Origin: Candidatus Bathyarchaeota archaeon
Lineage (GTDB): Archaea > Thermoproteota > Bathyarchaeia > Bathyarchaeales > SOJC01
Length of the DNA: 64,000 bases
Assembly: GCA_026014805.1 (NCBI GenBank)
Contig: JAOZHR010000004.1
Span: 1 to 64,000, forward strand
Direction: 5' to 3'
In this document: piece after piece, positions 15,093 to 23,333 of the stretch
Layout: the number at the start of each line of letters is the position of its first letter
Numbering within the stretch: position 1 is the stretch's first letter
Position numbers and translations under genes: made by a program
The notes under the pieces: model-generated
Database searches by the model: none
What the model saw: only the letters and a program-made list of their open reading frames with translations
What the model was told of the DNA's origin: nothing

Positions 15093-17273
15093 ATGAGAAG
15101 AGTAGCTCTAATTGCGATTCTGATTTTGTTCTTATCTTTGCCTGTTGCGGTGTCGATTACTGGTTACTCTAATGTTACAGTTTCAGCAGCAAAAAACATG
15201 ATTGACTCCAATCCTTCTTTAGTGGTGTTAGATGTTAGAACTCAGAGTGAGTACGATTCTGGACACATCAGAAATGCAAAGCATATCCCAGTTGGAGAAT
15301 TAGAAGGGAGATTAGACGAGTTAGAGACTGCTGATGAAATTTTGGTTTACTGTAGGTCTGGAGGAAGAAGTGCCACTGCAAGTCAGATTCTTGCGGAAAA
15401 TGGCTTCTCTCAGGTCTTCAACATGCTAGGAGGAATAACAGCATGGATAGATGCGGGATACCCAATATACGTCAAATACTCTTCCATCCAAGAAGCTATA
15501 AACAGTGCAGATGGAGGAGACACAATTTATGTTTCTTCAGGAACATACTACGAAAATGTGGTGGTGAACAAGAGCGTTTCATTGATTGGGGAAGACAAAA
15601 ACACCACAATAATTGATGGTGACCAAACTGGGACCGTTGTTAGAGTAACAGAGGATAATGTGACTATCAAAGGATTTACAATCCAGAGCGGAGAAGTTGG
15701 TTTGGACCTGAACAGCAATAATAACACAGTAGCCTCCAATAAGTTTAGGTCTCATGGTCTACAAGAAACAGACATAATAACTGATTTGGAGATTCATCAA
15801 GATGCACCAGCATCTCCTGTTTGGAGGTTCTTGTACGACCTAATTAACGGGAGTTACACTGAGTTCATAGAATTGACAACTGAGACTCCTATCATCGGTG
15901 TGAAAGCCTCTGGCCATTCTGACGTAGTGGAGCTTTTACTTGGACTCTTCCACGATGAGAACGAAGACGGTGTCCCACAGCTCCATGAATTTACTGGATT
16001 TGCAAGTCGAGGTCATGAAGCCTGGGCCTATCTTTTTGATCCTCCAAAAGGTCGGTACATTATCAAAGTTCGAGGAAATAATGTGACAGGAGATCCTGGG
16101 CACTTTGACAGGGAGATAATAAAGTTTAAAGGCTATGGAATAGGGGTTCACAATTCTTCCAATAATGTTTTCTCAGAGAACCTGATTACAGAAAACTATG
16201 CAGGGTTGTATATCCAATCTTGTTCGAGCGTGATGATACGTATGAACGATGTGACTCGAAATGTAGGAGGCATCATTGGTGGGAATTTGACGGATAGCAT
16301 CTTTTATACTAATAAAATTCACCACAACAATTCTAGCGATGATTTTAGCATTGGAATTTTACTTAGAGCTTCCAAAAACATTGATCTGACTAACAACCAA
16401 CTGTCCTTCAATATGTTTGGGATAAGCCTATGGAATTCATCCTACATTGACATTATTGAAAACGATTTCTATTCACACGTTGGCTCAAGTATTGGACTTC
16501 ACTCTTCGTCTGACAATAACATAGTAAATAACAATATATCGAAAGTGAGCGTACTTGATGGCATTAGGTTAATGTTTTCTTCAAGGAACAACCTAGAGGG
16601 AAATGGCATATCCGAAAGCGAACACTCTGGGATACTACTGTGGTATGACTGCATCAACAACACCGTCATAGACAATAACATACGACTAAGCGGAATTCAA
16701 GGCGTCAGCCATGGACATGGTATTGAAGTTCTTTTGTCATCCAACAATGTTTTTGCAGACAATGTAATTTCACATTCACGTGTACAAGGTATTATTATGA
16801 TCGAGGCATCTAACAACAACTTCACAGGAAACCTCATTTCTTCAAACTGGGATGGAATTATATTATGGTCATGCAATGAAAATTGGATTTACCACAATAA
16901 TATTATTGACAATTTGGGTCAACAAGGTTACGATGACACAGGCGACAATCATTGGGATAACGGATATGAAGGCAACTACTGGAGCAACTATAGCGGCACT
17001 GACTTAGACGGAGATGGGATAGGTGACACGTATCTTCCTTGGGAAGAAGTAGACAATTATCCTTTGATGAACCTTTACTGGAATCCAGCAGATATCAACC
17101 ATGACTTGAAAGTAGATATTTATGATGTTGTTTTGGCTTGTAGTGCCTATGCTTCTACTCCTTCAGACCCACACTGGAACCCACACTGTGACATTGCAGA
17201 ACCTTATGAAATCATAGACATTTACGATATTGTTATGATAGCTGGAAGTTATGGAGAAGAATACAATCCTTAA
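15093..17273 (+). CDS. Secreted rhodanese with beta-helix and dockerin-like tail
   Basis: A 726-residue protein, start at ATG 15093 after GGGGA. Order: signal peptide (1-22); rhodanese domain (about 28-125) with LDVRTQSEYDSGHI and the active-site loop YCRSGGRSA, Cys87; beta-helix (about 128-650) opening with SIQEAINSADGGDTIYVSSG and carrying many NNT/NNN turns; an inserted segment of about 90 residues (about 225-335) that breaks the helix repeat; and a dockerin-like pair (DIYDVVLACSAYA, DIYDIVMIAGSYGEEY). Extracytoplasmic sulfurtransferase joined to a beta-helix is uncommon. Shares promoter and tail with the phosphoesterase gene. Confidence 0.86.
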   Translation: MRRVALIAILILFLSLPVAVSITGYSNVTVSAAKNMIDSNPSLVVLDVRTQSEYDSGHIRNAKHIPVGELEGRLDELETADEILVYCRSGGRSATASQILAENGFSQVFNMLGGITAWIDAGYPIYVKYSSIQEAINSADGGDTIYVSSGTYYENVVVNKSVSLIGEDKNTTIIDGDQTGTVVRVTEDNVTIKGFTIQSGEVGLDLNSNNNTVASNKFRSHGLQETDIITDLEIHQDAPASPVWRFLYDLINGSYTEFIELTTETPIIGVKASGHSDVVELLLGLFHDENEDGVPQLHEFTGFASRGHEAWAYLFDPPKGRYIIKVRGNNVTGDPGHFDREIIKFKGYGIGVHNSSNNVFSENLITENYAGLYIQSCSSVMIRMNDVTRNVGGIIGGNLTDSIFYTNKIHHNNSSDDFSIGILLRASKNIDLTNNQLSFNMFGISLWNSSYIDIIENDFYSHVGSSIGLHSSSDNNIVNNNISKVSVLDGIRLMFSSRNNLEGNGISESEHSGILLWYDCINNTVIDNNIRLSGIQGVSHGHGIEVLLSSNNVFADNVISHSRVQGIIMIEASNNNFTGNLISSNWDGIILWSCNENWIYHNNIIDNLGQQGYDDTGDNHWDNGYEGNYWSNYSGTDLDGDGIGDTYLPWEEVDNYPLMNLYWNPADINHDLKVDIYDVVLACSAYASTPSDPHWNPHCDIAEPYEIIDIYDIVMIAGSYGEEYNP

Positions 17274-17479
17274 GACATCAAATGCCTCTTAACTCAGAAC
17301 TTTCAAGCCGACTATATCATATATCCTCTTTAGTCTCTCAAGACCCTTTCCTGTATAATGCTTAGCCAACACGTTCTTTGATGCTCTTCCTTGAAAGACA
17401 TCAACAAATGCGTACAAATGCAAGTTATATATAGCCCAATGAGAAAGTAAAGCCAAAACGAACAAAAGAGGTGAAATAC

Positions 17480-17680
17480 GTGACAGAGGGTACAGTGGTG
17501 AGATGGCTCGACGGGAGAGGCTACGGGTTCATTAAATGCGAAGATGGCAAAGAAATCTTTGTTCATAACTCGGATATCCAGGGCAAAAGCAGCCTCAGAG
17601 AAGGAGAAAAAGTAGAGTTCGAAGTGACAGACACAGGTAGAGGACCGAGAGCCGTCAAAGTTAAACCGATTTCTGAATAA
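17480..17680 (+). CDS. Cold-shock domain protein
   Basis: A 66-residue single cold-shock domain. The RNP1-like GRGYGFIKC and RNP2-like EIFVHNSDI nucleic-acid-binding motifs are intact, followed by EGEKVEFEV. GTG 17480 is chosen because GAGGTGA precedes it; the earlier in-frame GTG is part of that ribosome site. Probably an RNA chaperone. Such proteins are common in bacteria and present only in some archaea, so past transfer is possible. TATATATAG lies about 50 bases upstream. Confidence 0.88.
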   Translation: MTEGTVVRWLDGRGYGFIKCEDGKEIFVHNSDIQGKSSLREGEKVEFEVTDTGRGPRAVKVKPISE

Positions 17681-17809
17681 ATCGAGAACATTTGTCGAAG
17701 ATTCAAAAATCGGCTTAAATTATCGGGGTTTAAGTTTTTCTTCTGATTTGTAGACTGGTTCTACCTTTCCCTAAAGCGCGCACTGAAAACCTTTCAACAA
17801 TCCGTCTTG

Positions 17810-18364
17810 TTATCTCGAGGTTTCCTTTTGAAACCTCTTTTTGAATGCTTTTTCTCGCCACTTTTCTTCCCAACTCTTCCATCCCGTCTTTACCAGCTTT
17901 TCTCTGATTTTGGGTTTTTCCGCAACCCATTCTAGAAGCGTCCAGAAACGTCTCTTGTCTCCCAGTCTTTCTGTTGACACTCCCACTTCTTTGCACCATT
18001 CTACGTAGCTTCTCTCAACCAACTCTTGGAGGTCGCCAGCGATTTGTACTTCTTCCACGTTGAATCCCCGGTCTCGCAGGTGTCTACGTATGCCGGAGAG
18101 AACATATCCTGAGCAGACCTTGAAACGGGTTTCCCTGTCAGGCTGCATCACCTCAACGATCTCCTCGGCAATCTTCACGGCGTCATCCAAGTACTGTTTA
18201 TTTTCGAAGTTGGGCGGCTGGAAGCAGGAGACCGAGATTCTGCGTTCCATGTACCTGCGTTCTGGAAGTTTGAGGGCGCCGATTACCACGCCTAAAATAA
18301 GGTCTCCCCATCCAGCATCATCTATCAAAATCTCCTTTCTAGACAGAAACCGATCCAACTCCAT
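17810..18364 (-). CDS. Conserved-looking archaeal protein, 184 aa
   Basis: An alpha/beta N-terminal half begins with the acidic strand ILIDDAGWGDLILGVVIGA and includes Cys-containing YVLSGIRRHLRDRGFNVEEV; the C-terminal half is strongly basic and helical (KWREKAFKKRFQKETSR). The DDAGxGxxxxG start recalls RNase-H-like nucleases, but I cannot place it in a family. No membrane segment. It is transcribed away from the TBP gene. Confidence 0.6.
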   Translation of the reverse strand: MELDRFLSRKEILIDDAGWGDLILGVVIGALKLPERRYMERRISVSCFQPPNFENKQYLDDAVKIAEEIVEVMQPDRETRFKVCSGYVLSGIRRHLRDRGFNVEEVQIAGDLQELVERSYVEWCKEVGVSTERLGDKRRFWTLLEWVAEKPKIREKLVKTGWKSWEEKWREKAFKKRFQKETSR

Positions 18365-18597
18365 AACCTACGTCACCAAGATCTTCAACAAATTGACTCT
18401 TTTCAAGCCGTTTATGTTTATCTGCCGACCATATATGCGGCCTCTCCATCAAACAGTAAGGAATGAATGTGTAAAAACCTTCTAAGTGTTTCTTTTATAT
18501 CGCCGGGGATGTCTTCGACATTCGCGTGCGCTTAATTTTGAGAACATGTGTGGAACATATTTAAAACACGATGACTTTAGTTTGCTAGAGTTTTTTT

Positions 18598-18942
18598 ATG
18601 CCGCTGGTTAAGCCTGTTGTTAAGATCGAGAACGTCGTTGCCTGCGCCGCCCTGAAGCATGGGATCGACTTAAGTGCGGTGGTGAAGGCTTTTCCAGTGG
18701 TTAATTATCAGCCAAAACGATTTCCCGGGCTGGTCTTTAAGCTGAAGAGGCCGAGAACAACTACCCTGATTTTCAGCACTGGCAAGATGGTTTGCACAGG
18801 AGCCCGATCCGGGAGGGATGCAGTGAGAGCTCTGAAGAAGGTTGTTAAAACCTTGAATAAGGGCGGAATAATAATCAATGGCAAACTTGAAATAGGAATA
18901 AAGAACATCGTTGCCACCGCAAGCCTCGATGCATGCATGTAA
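18598..18942 (+). CDS. TATA-binding protein homologue, half length
   Basis: Residues 6-88 match the first saddle repeat of archaeal TBP: VKIENVVACA, FPGLVFKLKRPRTTTLIFST and GKMVCTGARSGRDAVRALKK, including the DNA-intercalating Phe positions. The second repeat starts (IKNIVATASLD) and stops after 114 residues at TAA, where full TBPs reach about 180. The break falls in GATGCATGCATG. No remnant of the missing half was seen downstream. It could be a true single-repeat TBP or a recently truncated paralogue; a full TBP must then exist elsewhere. A TATA-like ATATTTAAAA at about 18557 gives a short or absent leader. Confidence 0.8.
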   Translation: MPLVKPVVKIENVVACAALKHGIDLSAVVKAFPVVNYQPKRFPGLVFKLKRPRTTTLIFSTGKMVCTGARSGRDAVRALKKVVKTLNKGGIIINGKLEIGIKNIVATASLDACM

Positions 18943-18996
18943 AATATATGTGTGAATGGGATAAGCAAATCAGACTCCTTCCCTATAATAATTAGT

Positions 18997-19602
18997 ATGC
19001 TTGAGGAGTATTTAGTTTTCACTGGAAGACCTAATGCAGGTAAGAGCAGCATCATCAGAGAAATTGTAGGCTTAGATGTAGTAACCGGAAAGCGTCCGGG
19101 AACAACACGAAAAATATCGAAGCACCCTTTAAACAGTGGCCTAGTTCTTGTGGACATGCCTGGTTTTGGCAGGATCATGGGTGTCTCTAAGCGCTTAGAG
19201 AATATGAGGAAGAATCGGATCATCGATTTCTTAGAGTCTAACGCTCAAAACATAGCCTTAGCTATCCACGTTCTCGACATATCCACGTTCCTAGAAATAT
19301 CATGGCGTTTGGAAAAGAAGGGGATAATCTCGATAGATGTTGAGATGATCCAGTTTCTAGCTAAGACGTTACGTGAGTTTCCCTTGGTGGCGGCTAACAA
19401 AATAGATAAGACCGATAAGAAGGAAATAGATGCTAACCTAAAAGAGTTCATGCACAGGATCAGCAACGGACATATCTCAGCTGTTGCGGATAAAGTGTTC
19501 CCAGTGAGTGCAAAGACTGGAGAAGGATTAAGCGCCTTAAAGAGCGCGATTCACGAGAAGTTGGTAGCAAAGGGGTATAGAACGCCGTTTAAAGTGCGAT
19601 GA
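18997..19602 (+). CDS. engB: EngB-type GTP-binding protein
   Basis: A 201-residue TRAFAC GTPase with G1 GRPNAGKSS, switch II DMPGFG, G4 NKID and G5 SAK motifs in EngB/YihA order. Bacterial EngB acts in large-subunit ribosome assembly; archaeal members are presumed similar. ATG 18997 places G1 ten residues in, as usual for the family; an upstream in-frame GTG at 18952 would add 15 residues and lies only ten bases after the half TBP stop. Confidence 0.85.
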   Translation: MLEEYLVFTGRPNAGKSSIIREIVGLDVVTGKRPGTTRKISKHPLNSGLVLVDMPGFGRIMGVSKRLENMRKNRIIDFLESNAQNIALAIHVLDISTFLEISWRLEKKGIISIDVEMIQFLAKTLREFPLVAANKIDKTDKKEIDANLKEFMHRISNGHISAVADKVFPVSAKTGEGLSALKSAIHEKLVAKGYRTPFKVR

Positions 19603-19722
19603 ATTCGAGCTTTAGTAATATCGTAGAATCTTGGAGTATACTCTGCGGTTATCTTGTAAATACCAATAATTTGCGCGCGCAATTTCAAACCTTATAAAGG
19701 TGATGGTTCCAGACCCAAAAGA

Positions 19723-19799
19723 TGGTGGGCCGGGCCGGACTTGAACCGGCGACCTTCTGCGTGTCAGGCAGATGTCCTACCATGCTAGACGACCGGCCC
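19723..19799 (-). tRNA. tRNA-Val (GAC)
   Basis: Cloverleaf on the minus strand: acceptor GGGCCGG/CCGGCCC, D-arm GTCT...GGAC, anticodon stem TCTGC/GCAGA with loop CTGACAC (anticodon GAC) and T-arm GCCGGTTCAAGTCCGGC. Discriminator A, and CCA is encoded in the DNA (19723-19725). No intron. Confidence 0.95.
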
Positions 19800-20268
19800 T
19801 TGTGTTCTTCTTAGGACTAAAACCTAAATATGTTTTATTTATACCTAGATCTTTATACCCATTTATACTCAGGACTACCGATTAGAGAATTATCAATTTT
19901 ATGGTGCTTATACACCGTCTACCGTTCTCAAATGCAACATGCGCTCACGCAGCGATACCAGACGAGTTGAAGAGAATAAAGCCTATAATGATCTGCAAGA
20001 GTATTAGGGCAGACCAAGAAACTCACCATATGTTTTCTCTCCGTTTCCATTCTTTTTCTCTGAACTTCTTATGATTCATGTTCAACTCACCTTCCAATTT
20101 GATAATCACTAACGGAACGCCACTCAACTATTCTGTTTAGAAAGCAAACTGATGGATTTAATAACTGCAGGATTTCAAACTTTCTAATTTATGACAAAAT
20201 TGAAACTCACAAACTTCTGAATTTTTAGATTTGCTGCGCGCATAAGTACTGGTGTTCCAAGTCTATGT
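19800..20268. other. Gene-free interval after tRNA-Val
   Basis: About 470 bases, AT-rich. The only frame of note is a 57-codon plus-strand frame from 19901 with no ribosome site and no family resemblance. A weak TTTCTAATTTA motif at about 20183 belongs to the AT-rich repeat family. Nothing else supported. Confidence 0.5.
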
Positions 20269-20697
20269 TTACTGTTCTTTATCGTAAACAGTACTTTCGT
20301 GTGTTTGCATTCCAACTGGGCATTCTCTTATTTGTTCTGTTGTCAATGAATTCAAATCAGTTGCTTCCTGATGTACTGACTGAGCTGTTGTTCCAGTTTG
20401 TGATCGTCCAGCCGGTTTCAAAGACGTTGCAGGCTTGACTCGTGGTGCAGGAGTTTTCTCGCGAATGCTTGGTCGTACTGATAAACCGCCCTGTAAGTAA
20501 GCTTCGCGGCAACTACCACCGGCAAACAAAAGCGCCCCAAACGAAATGAGACCAACATATATGTTTGAGCTTCTTGTGGGCAGTGCGATTACAGAAACGA
20601 GTCCCCACATAATCATAATCAAACCTAAACCACTCATAAAGCCATAGACAAATGCGCCTAATCTATGATTTCTTATTTCTGTGTACAAGTGAATCAC
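20269..20697 (-). CDS. Two-TM protein with long hydrophilic tail, 142 aa
   Basis: Two hydrophobic helices at about residues 14-40 and 47-65 are followed by a roughly 75-residue Pro/Ser/Thr/Gln-rich tail (PSIREKTPAPRVKPATS and on) of low complexity. No known domain. Probably a membrane-anchored protein with a disordered cytoplasmic or external tail. Confidence 0.6.
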   Translation of the reverse strand: MIHLYTEIRNHRLGAFVYGFMSGLGLIMIMWGLVSVIALPTRSSNIYVGLISFGALLFAGGSCREAYLQGGLSVRPSIREKTPAPRVKPATSLKPAGRSQTGTTAQSVHQEATDLNSLTTEQIRECPVGMQTHESTVYDKEQ

Positions 20698-20997
20698 AGT
20701 TTTGAAAAGGTTTTCTTACGTTATAATCGTTATGAAATTGTAATAACTATACTGAATCCGAACTTACATGCACCATAGTGCTATATCAACTAGAGTTTTT
20801 GCTTTGATTGACATTAAAAATTTGATACAAAGGCTGCCCGAAACGTACAGATCTCTCATGGTATCGAATCGTCTCTGATTCAACATCTTCGTCTCGCAAA
20901 AGTGGGAACAATCGCGATTTTTGGCTTACGATATCTCCGATACTGCATCTAGTGTGCACATCAAATCTTCGGCTGTTTCCCAGTTCAATTCTTATGG
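20698..20997. other. Interval between membrane protein and nrdD
   Basis: 300 bases with no supported gene. A minus-strand frame continues from inside nrdD in another frame to 20786, but it has no start signal of its own and was not called. Confidence 0.4.
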
Positions 20998-23076
20998 CTA
21001 TACTACGTATCTGTGTCTGTCTTTGAACTCTTGCACCTTGCCCGCATTCCAACCCCGCAGCTGCTGATAATACCCTGTAATCCTGGACCAATGCTCCAAA
21101 TCATTACCCTCTGCCCCGCAACGCTTGCATCTAACCTGCAAATTAGCCTCCACATTATTGCACTTCCGGCAAATCGTCATATCTCGGGTGAAGGCAAAAT
21201 AAGCTGCCAACGACTCTGTTGCAATCCGCCTAATCAAGCTCCAAACCGCCTTGGGCGATGGGTTGCTCTCCCCGAGAAAAACATGCAAGATCGCGCCGCC
21301 TTTAGTCAATGGATGAAAACTCGACTCAACCCTAATCCGCTCCAATAGTGGAATCCTAGCTGACGGTCGAATATGAGAACTATTGGTATAGTAAATGCCC
21401 CCATTGCCAACATCGCCCTGCACAACTGCCTTTTCTCCAAACAGCCTACGATCAACCAAAGCTAACCTGTGCGCACAACTTTCTGCGGGGGTTTGAATAC
21501 ATCCAAACCGATAACCTGTCTCTTCCGCATAGTCGTTCACCCGCTCAGCCATGTGCCTAATTACTCGCAATCCAAAACGCCACGCGTTAGGGTCTTCATG
21601 CATCTCCGCACCCAAATGTGCCTTTAACAGCTCATTCAAACCTACAAAGCCCACGTTCAACACTTGTTTGTCCACGTTTAGATAGGGCTCGCCAAAGCAG
21701 TCCATGGCACAAAACGGCAGCGTACCTCCCTCCAGTCTATCTTTAACAACGTCCCGCTTAATGAAAAGTACATCCTTAGCCATGTCCATACGTTCATCTA
21801 AAAGCTCAAACAACCGATCATCATTTCCCCCAGCCTCATAAGCCAACCTCGGCAAATTAACAGTCACAACCTGCAAGCTCCCCATCCGCATAGCGCCCTT
21901 ATGAAAGTCTTTCAACTCGTCACTGTCAGGCGTAAAGATCAACCTGCAACATTGACTATTCACAATGTCAGGCATATAGTCAGGGCAAAGGTTGAGGAAG
22001 TACGGGGTTCCAAACTTGGACGCCAATGCAGCCACTTTAATATATTCATCTTCAAACTTATCCAAATATTCTCGTCGCAACTTCACTTCACACTTGGGGA
22101 AGTTGAACGGTTTCCCCAAATAGTCTCCGCCCATGTAAACGTCGAGGATAGCATTAAAGAAGGCATTAGCCTCGTCATAATAGTCAAGGTAGGTCTCCGA
22201 TCCACTGACTTTTCCACCGGGCAAAAGCACAGGCACATCCCAAATAATCTTGGGCACTGCACACTCTAAAGCAATGGAAGAAAAAACCGTCTGGCCACCC
22301 CGTGCGACGTACATCTGTGACATCTCGTAGATGTACATCTGCGCTAGCTGCTTCATACGATCATATGACAAACCTCTCACGAATGGTGCAAGCCATACGT
22401 TGAAAAAGTCATAGCCTTGTCCGCCCGCCCAATTCGTTTGTGCCGCCGCTAAAGCCTTGGCTGCGTGCAAAATTGCCACCTCCGCATGCTTCGCAGGACC
22501 AGCCACAGCCGTATGCACGCCTTCACCGTCGACAATCAAACCTTTTCTAAGAAAGAAGCGTAGGTCATGCTCTTGGCAGAAGGGCCTAGTTGCGAAGTAC
22601 TCAAGATCATGGATGTGAATGGCGCCGGCAATGTGAGCGTCTGCCAAATGCGGTGGCAAACAGTTTAACAACGCGTATTGGTCAAAAATGGCGTCGGCGG
22701 CAAGCTTGTGAATTGTTTCCGGATTGTGTTGGAGATTAGCATTCTCTTTGTCACCAGCGCGGATGAGTTTTTCGACATCAAACAGTGGAATACCGAGTCT
22801 GGTGTATCTAGCTCTGGGTCGTTCAAAATTGTTCTCTAATAATGCTACGCAGACAAACTCTCGAATTAGCGGACCAGACAAAAACTCTAGATCTAAGGTG
22901 TTTATCCGATCTGCAATGTCTAGGGCTATTTTATCTGCAACTTCGTCTGAAAGCCCTGTTTCTTTCATTAGAGAATCTCTTATTCTCTGTGGATTAAAGT
23001 CCTCGAACATTATTTTGGATGTTCTAACTCGTGGGAAATATTTGAGCGAATCTACAGTATATTCTTGTTGGCTCGT
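20998..23076 (-). CDS. nrdD: Anaerobic (class III) ribonucleoside-triphosphate reductase
   Basis: About 692 residues. N-terminal ATP-cone (FEDFNPQRIRDSL to NNFERPRARYTRLG), then the glycyl-radical barrel with SQCCRLIF (probable thiyl cysteine) and VNLPRLAYEAGGND, a zinc ribbon CRKC...CKRC, and the radical loop SRITGYYQ. It reduces NTPs to dNTPs without oxygen and needs the NrdG activase, absent here. The strong GGAGG at 23084-23088 is seven bases before an in-frame ACG (23074-23076); no ATG/GTG/TTG is correctly placed, the next ATG (23010) would cut into the ATP-cone, and the frame start at 23100 lies upstream of the ribosome site. ACG initiation is therefore proposed. An 8-bp palindrome CAGTACTG is at 23099-23106. 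Confidence 0.9.
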   Translation of the reverse strand, partial: TSQQEYTVDSLKYFPRVRTSKIMFEDFNPQRIRDSLMKETGLSDEVADKIALDIADRINTLDLEFLSGPLIREFVCVALLENNFERPRARYTRLGIPLFDVEKLIRAGDKENANLQHNPETIHKLAADAIFDQYALLNCLPPHLADAHIAGAIHIHDLEYFATRPFCQEHDLRFFLRKGLIVDGEGVHTAVAGPAKHAEVAILHAAKALAAAQTNWAGGQGYDFFNVWLAPFVRGLSYDRMKQLAQMYIYEMSQMYVARGGQTVFSSIALECAVPKIIWDVPVLLPGGKVSGSETYLDYYDEANAFFNAILDVYMGGDYLGKPFNFPKCEVKLRREYLDKFEDEYIKVAALASKFGTPYFLNLCPDYMPDIVNSQCCRLIFTPDSDELKDFHKGAMRMGSLQVVTVNLPRLAYEAGGNDDRLFELLDERMDMAKDVLFIKRDVVKDRLEGGTLPFCAMDCFGEPYLNVDKQVLNVGFVGLNELLKAHLGAEMHEDPNAWRFGLRVIRHMAERVNDYAEETGYRFGCIQTPAESCAHRLALVDRRLFGEKAVVQGDVGNGGIYYTNSSHIRPSARIPLLERIRVESSFHPLTKGGAILHVFLGESNPSPKAVWSLIRRIATESLAAYFAFTRDMTICRKCNNVEANLQVRCKRCGAEGNDLEHWSRITGYYQQLRGWNAGKVQEFKDRHRYVV

Positions 23077-23333
23077 GGAAAAACCTCCGCAGCGAAACAC
23101 AGTACTGCTTTCAGACTCTTAGAATTTTCAATATACATTTCAGCTAAAAAACAGACGGTGTGGATTGCATAGGCCATGGTCTCTATATACATAAAGATAT
23201 AAATTTTTCACACTTCGCAGATTACTTAAGATTTTTAGATAAGGCTGTATAAAATGCTGTAGTTTCATCCTTCAAAATTGACATGCTCGGTGTTTGACAT
23301 AAAGACATAAAAACCGCTGATTTAATGGTTTCG

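Noticed and set aside
20786-21091. Minus-strand 101-codon frame overlapping the nrdD 3' end
   Set aside because: First third is an out-of-frame reading of nrdD; no start signal beyond it.
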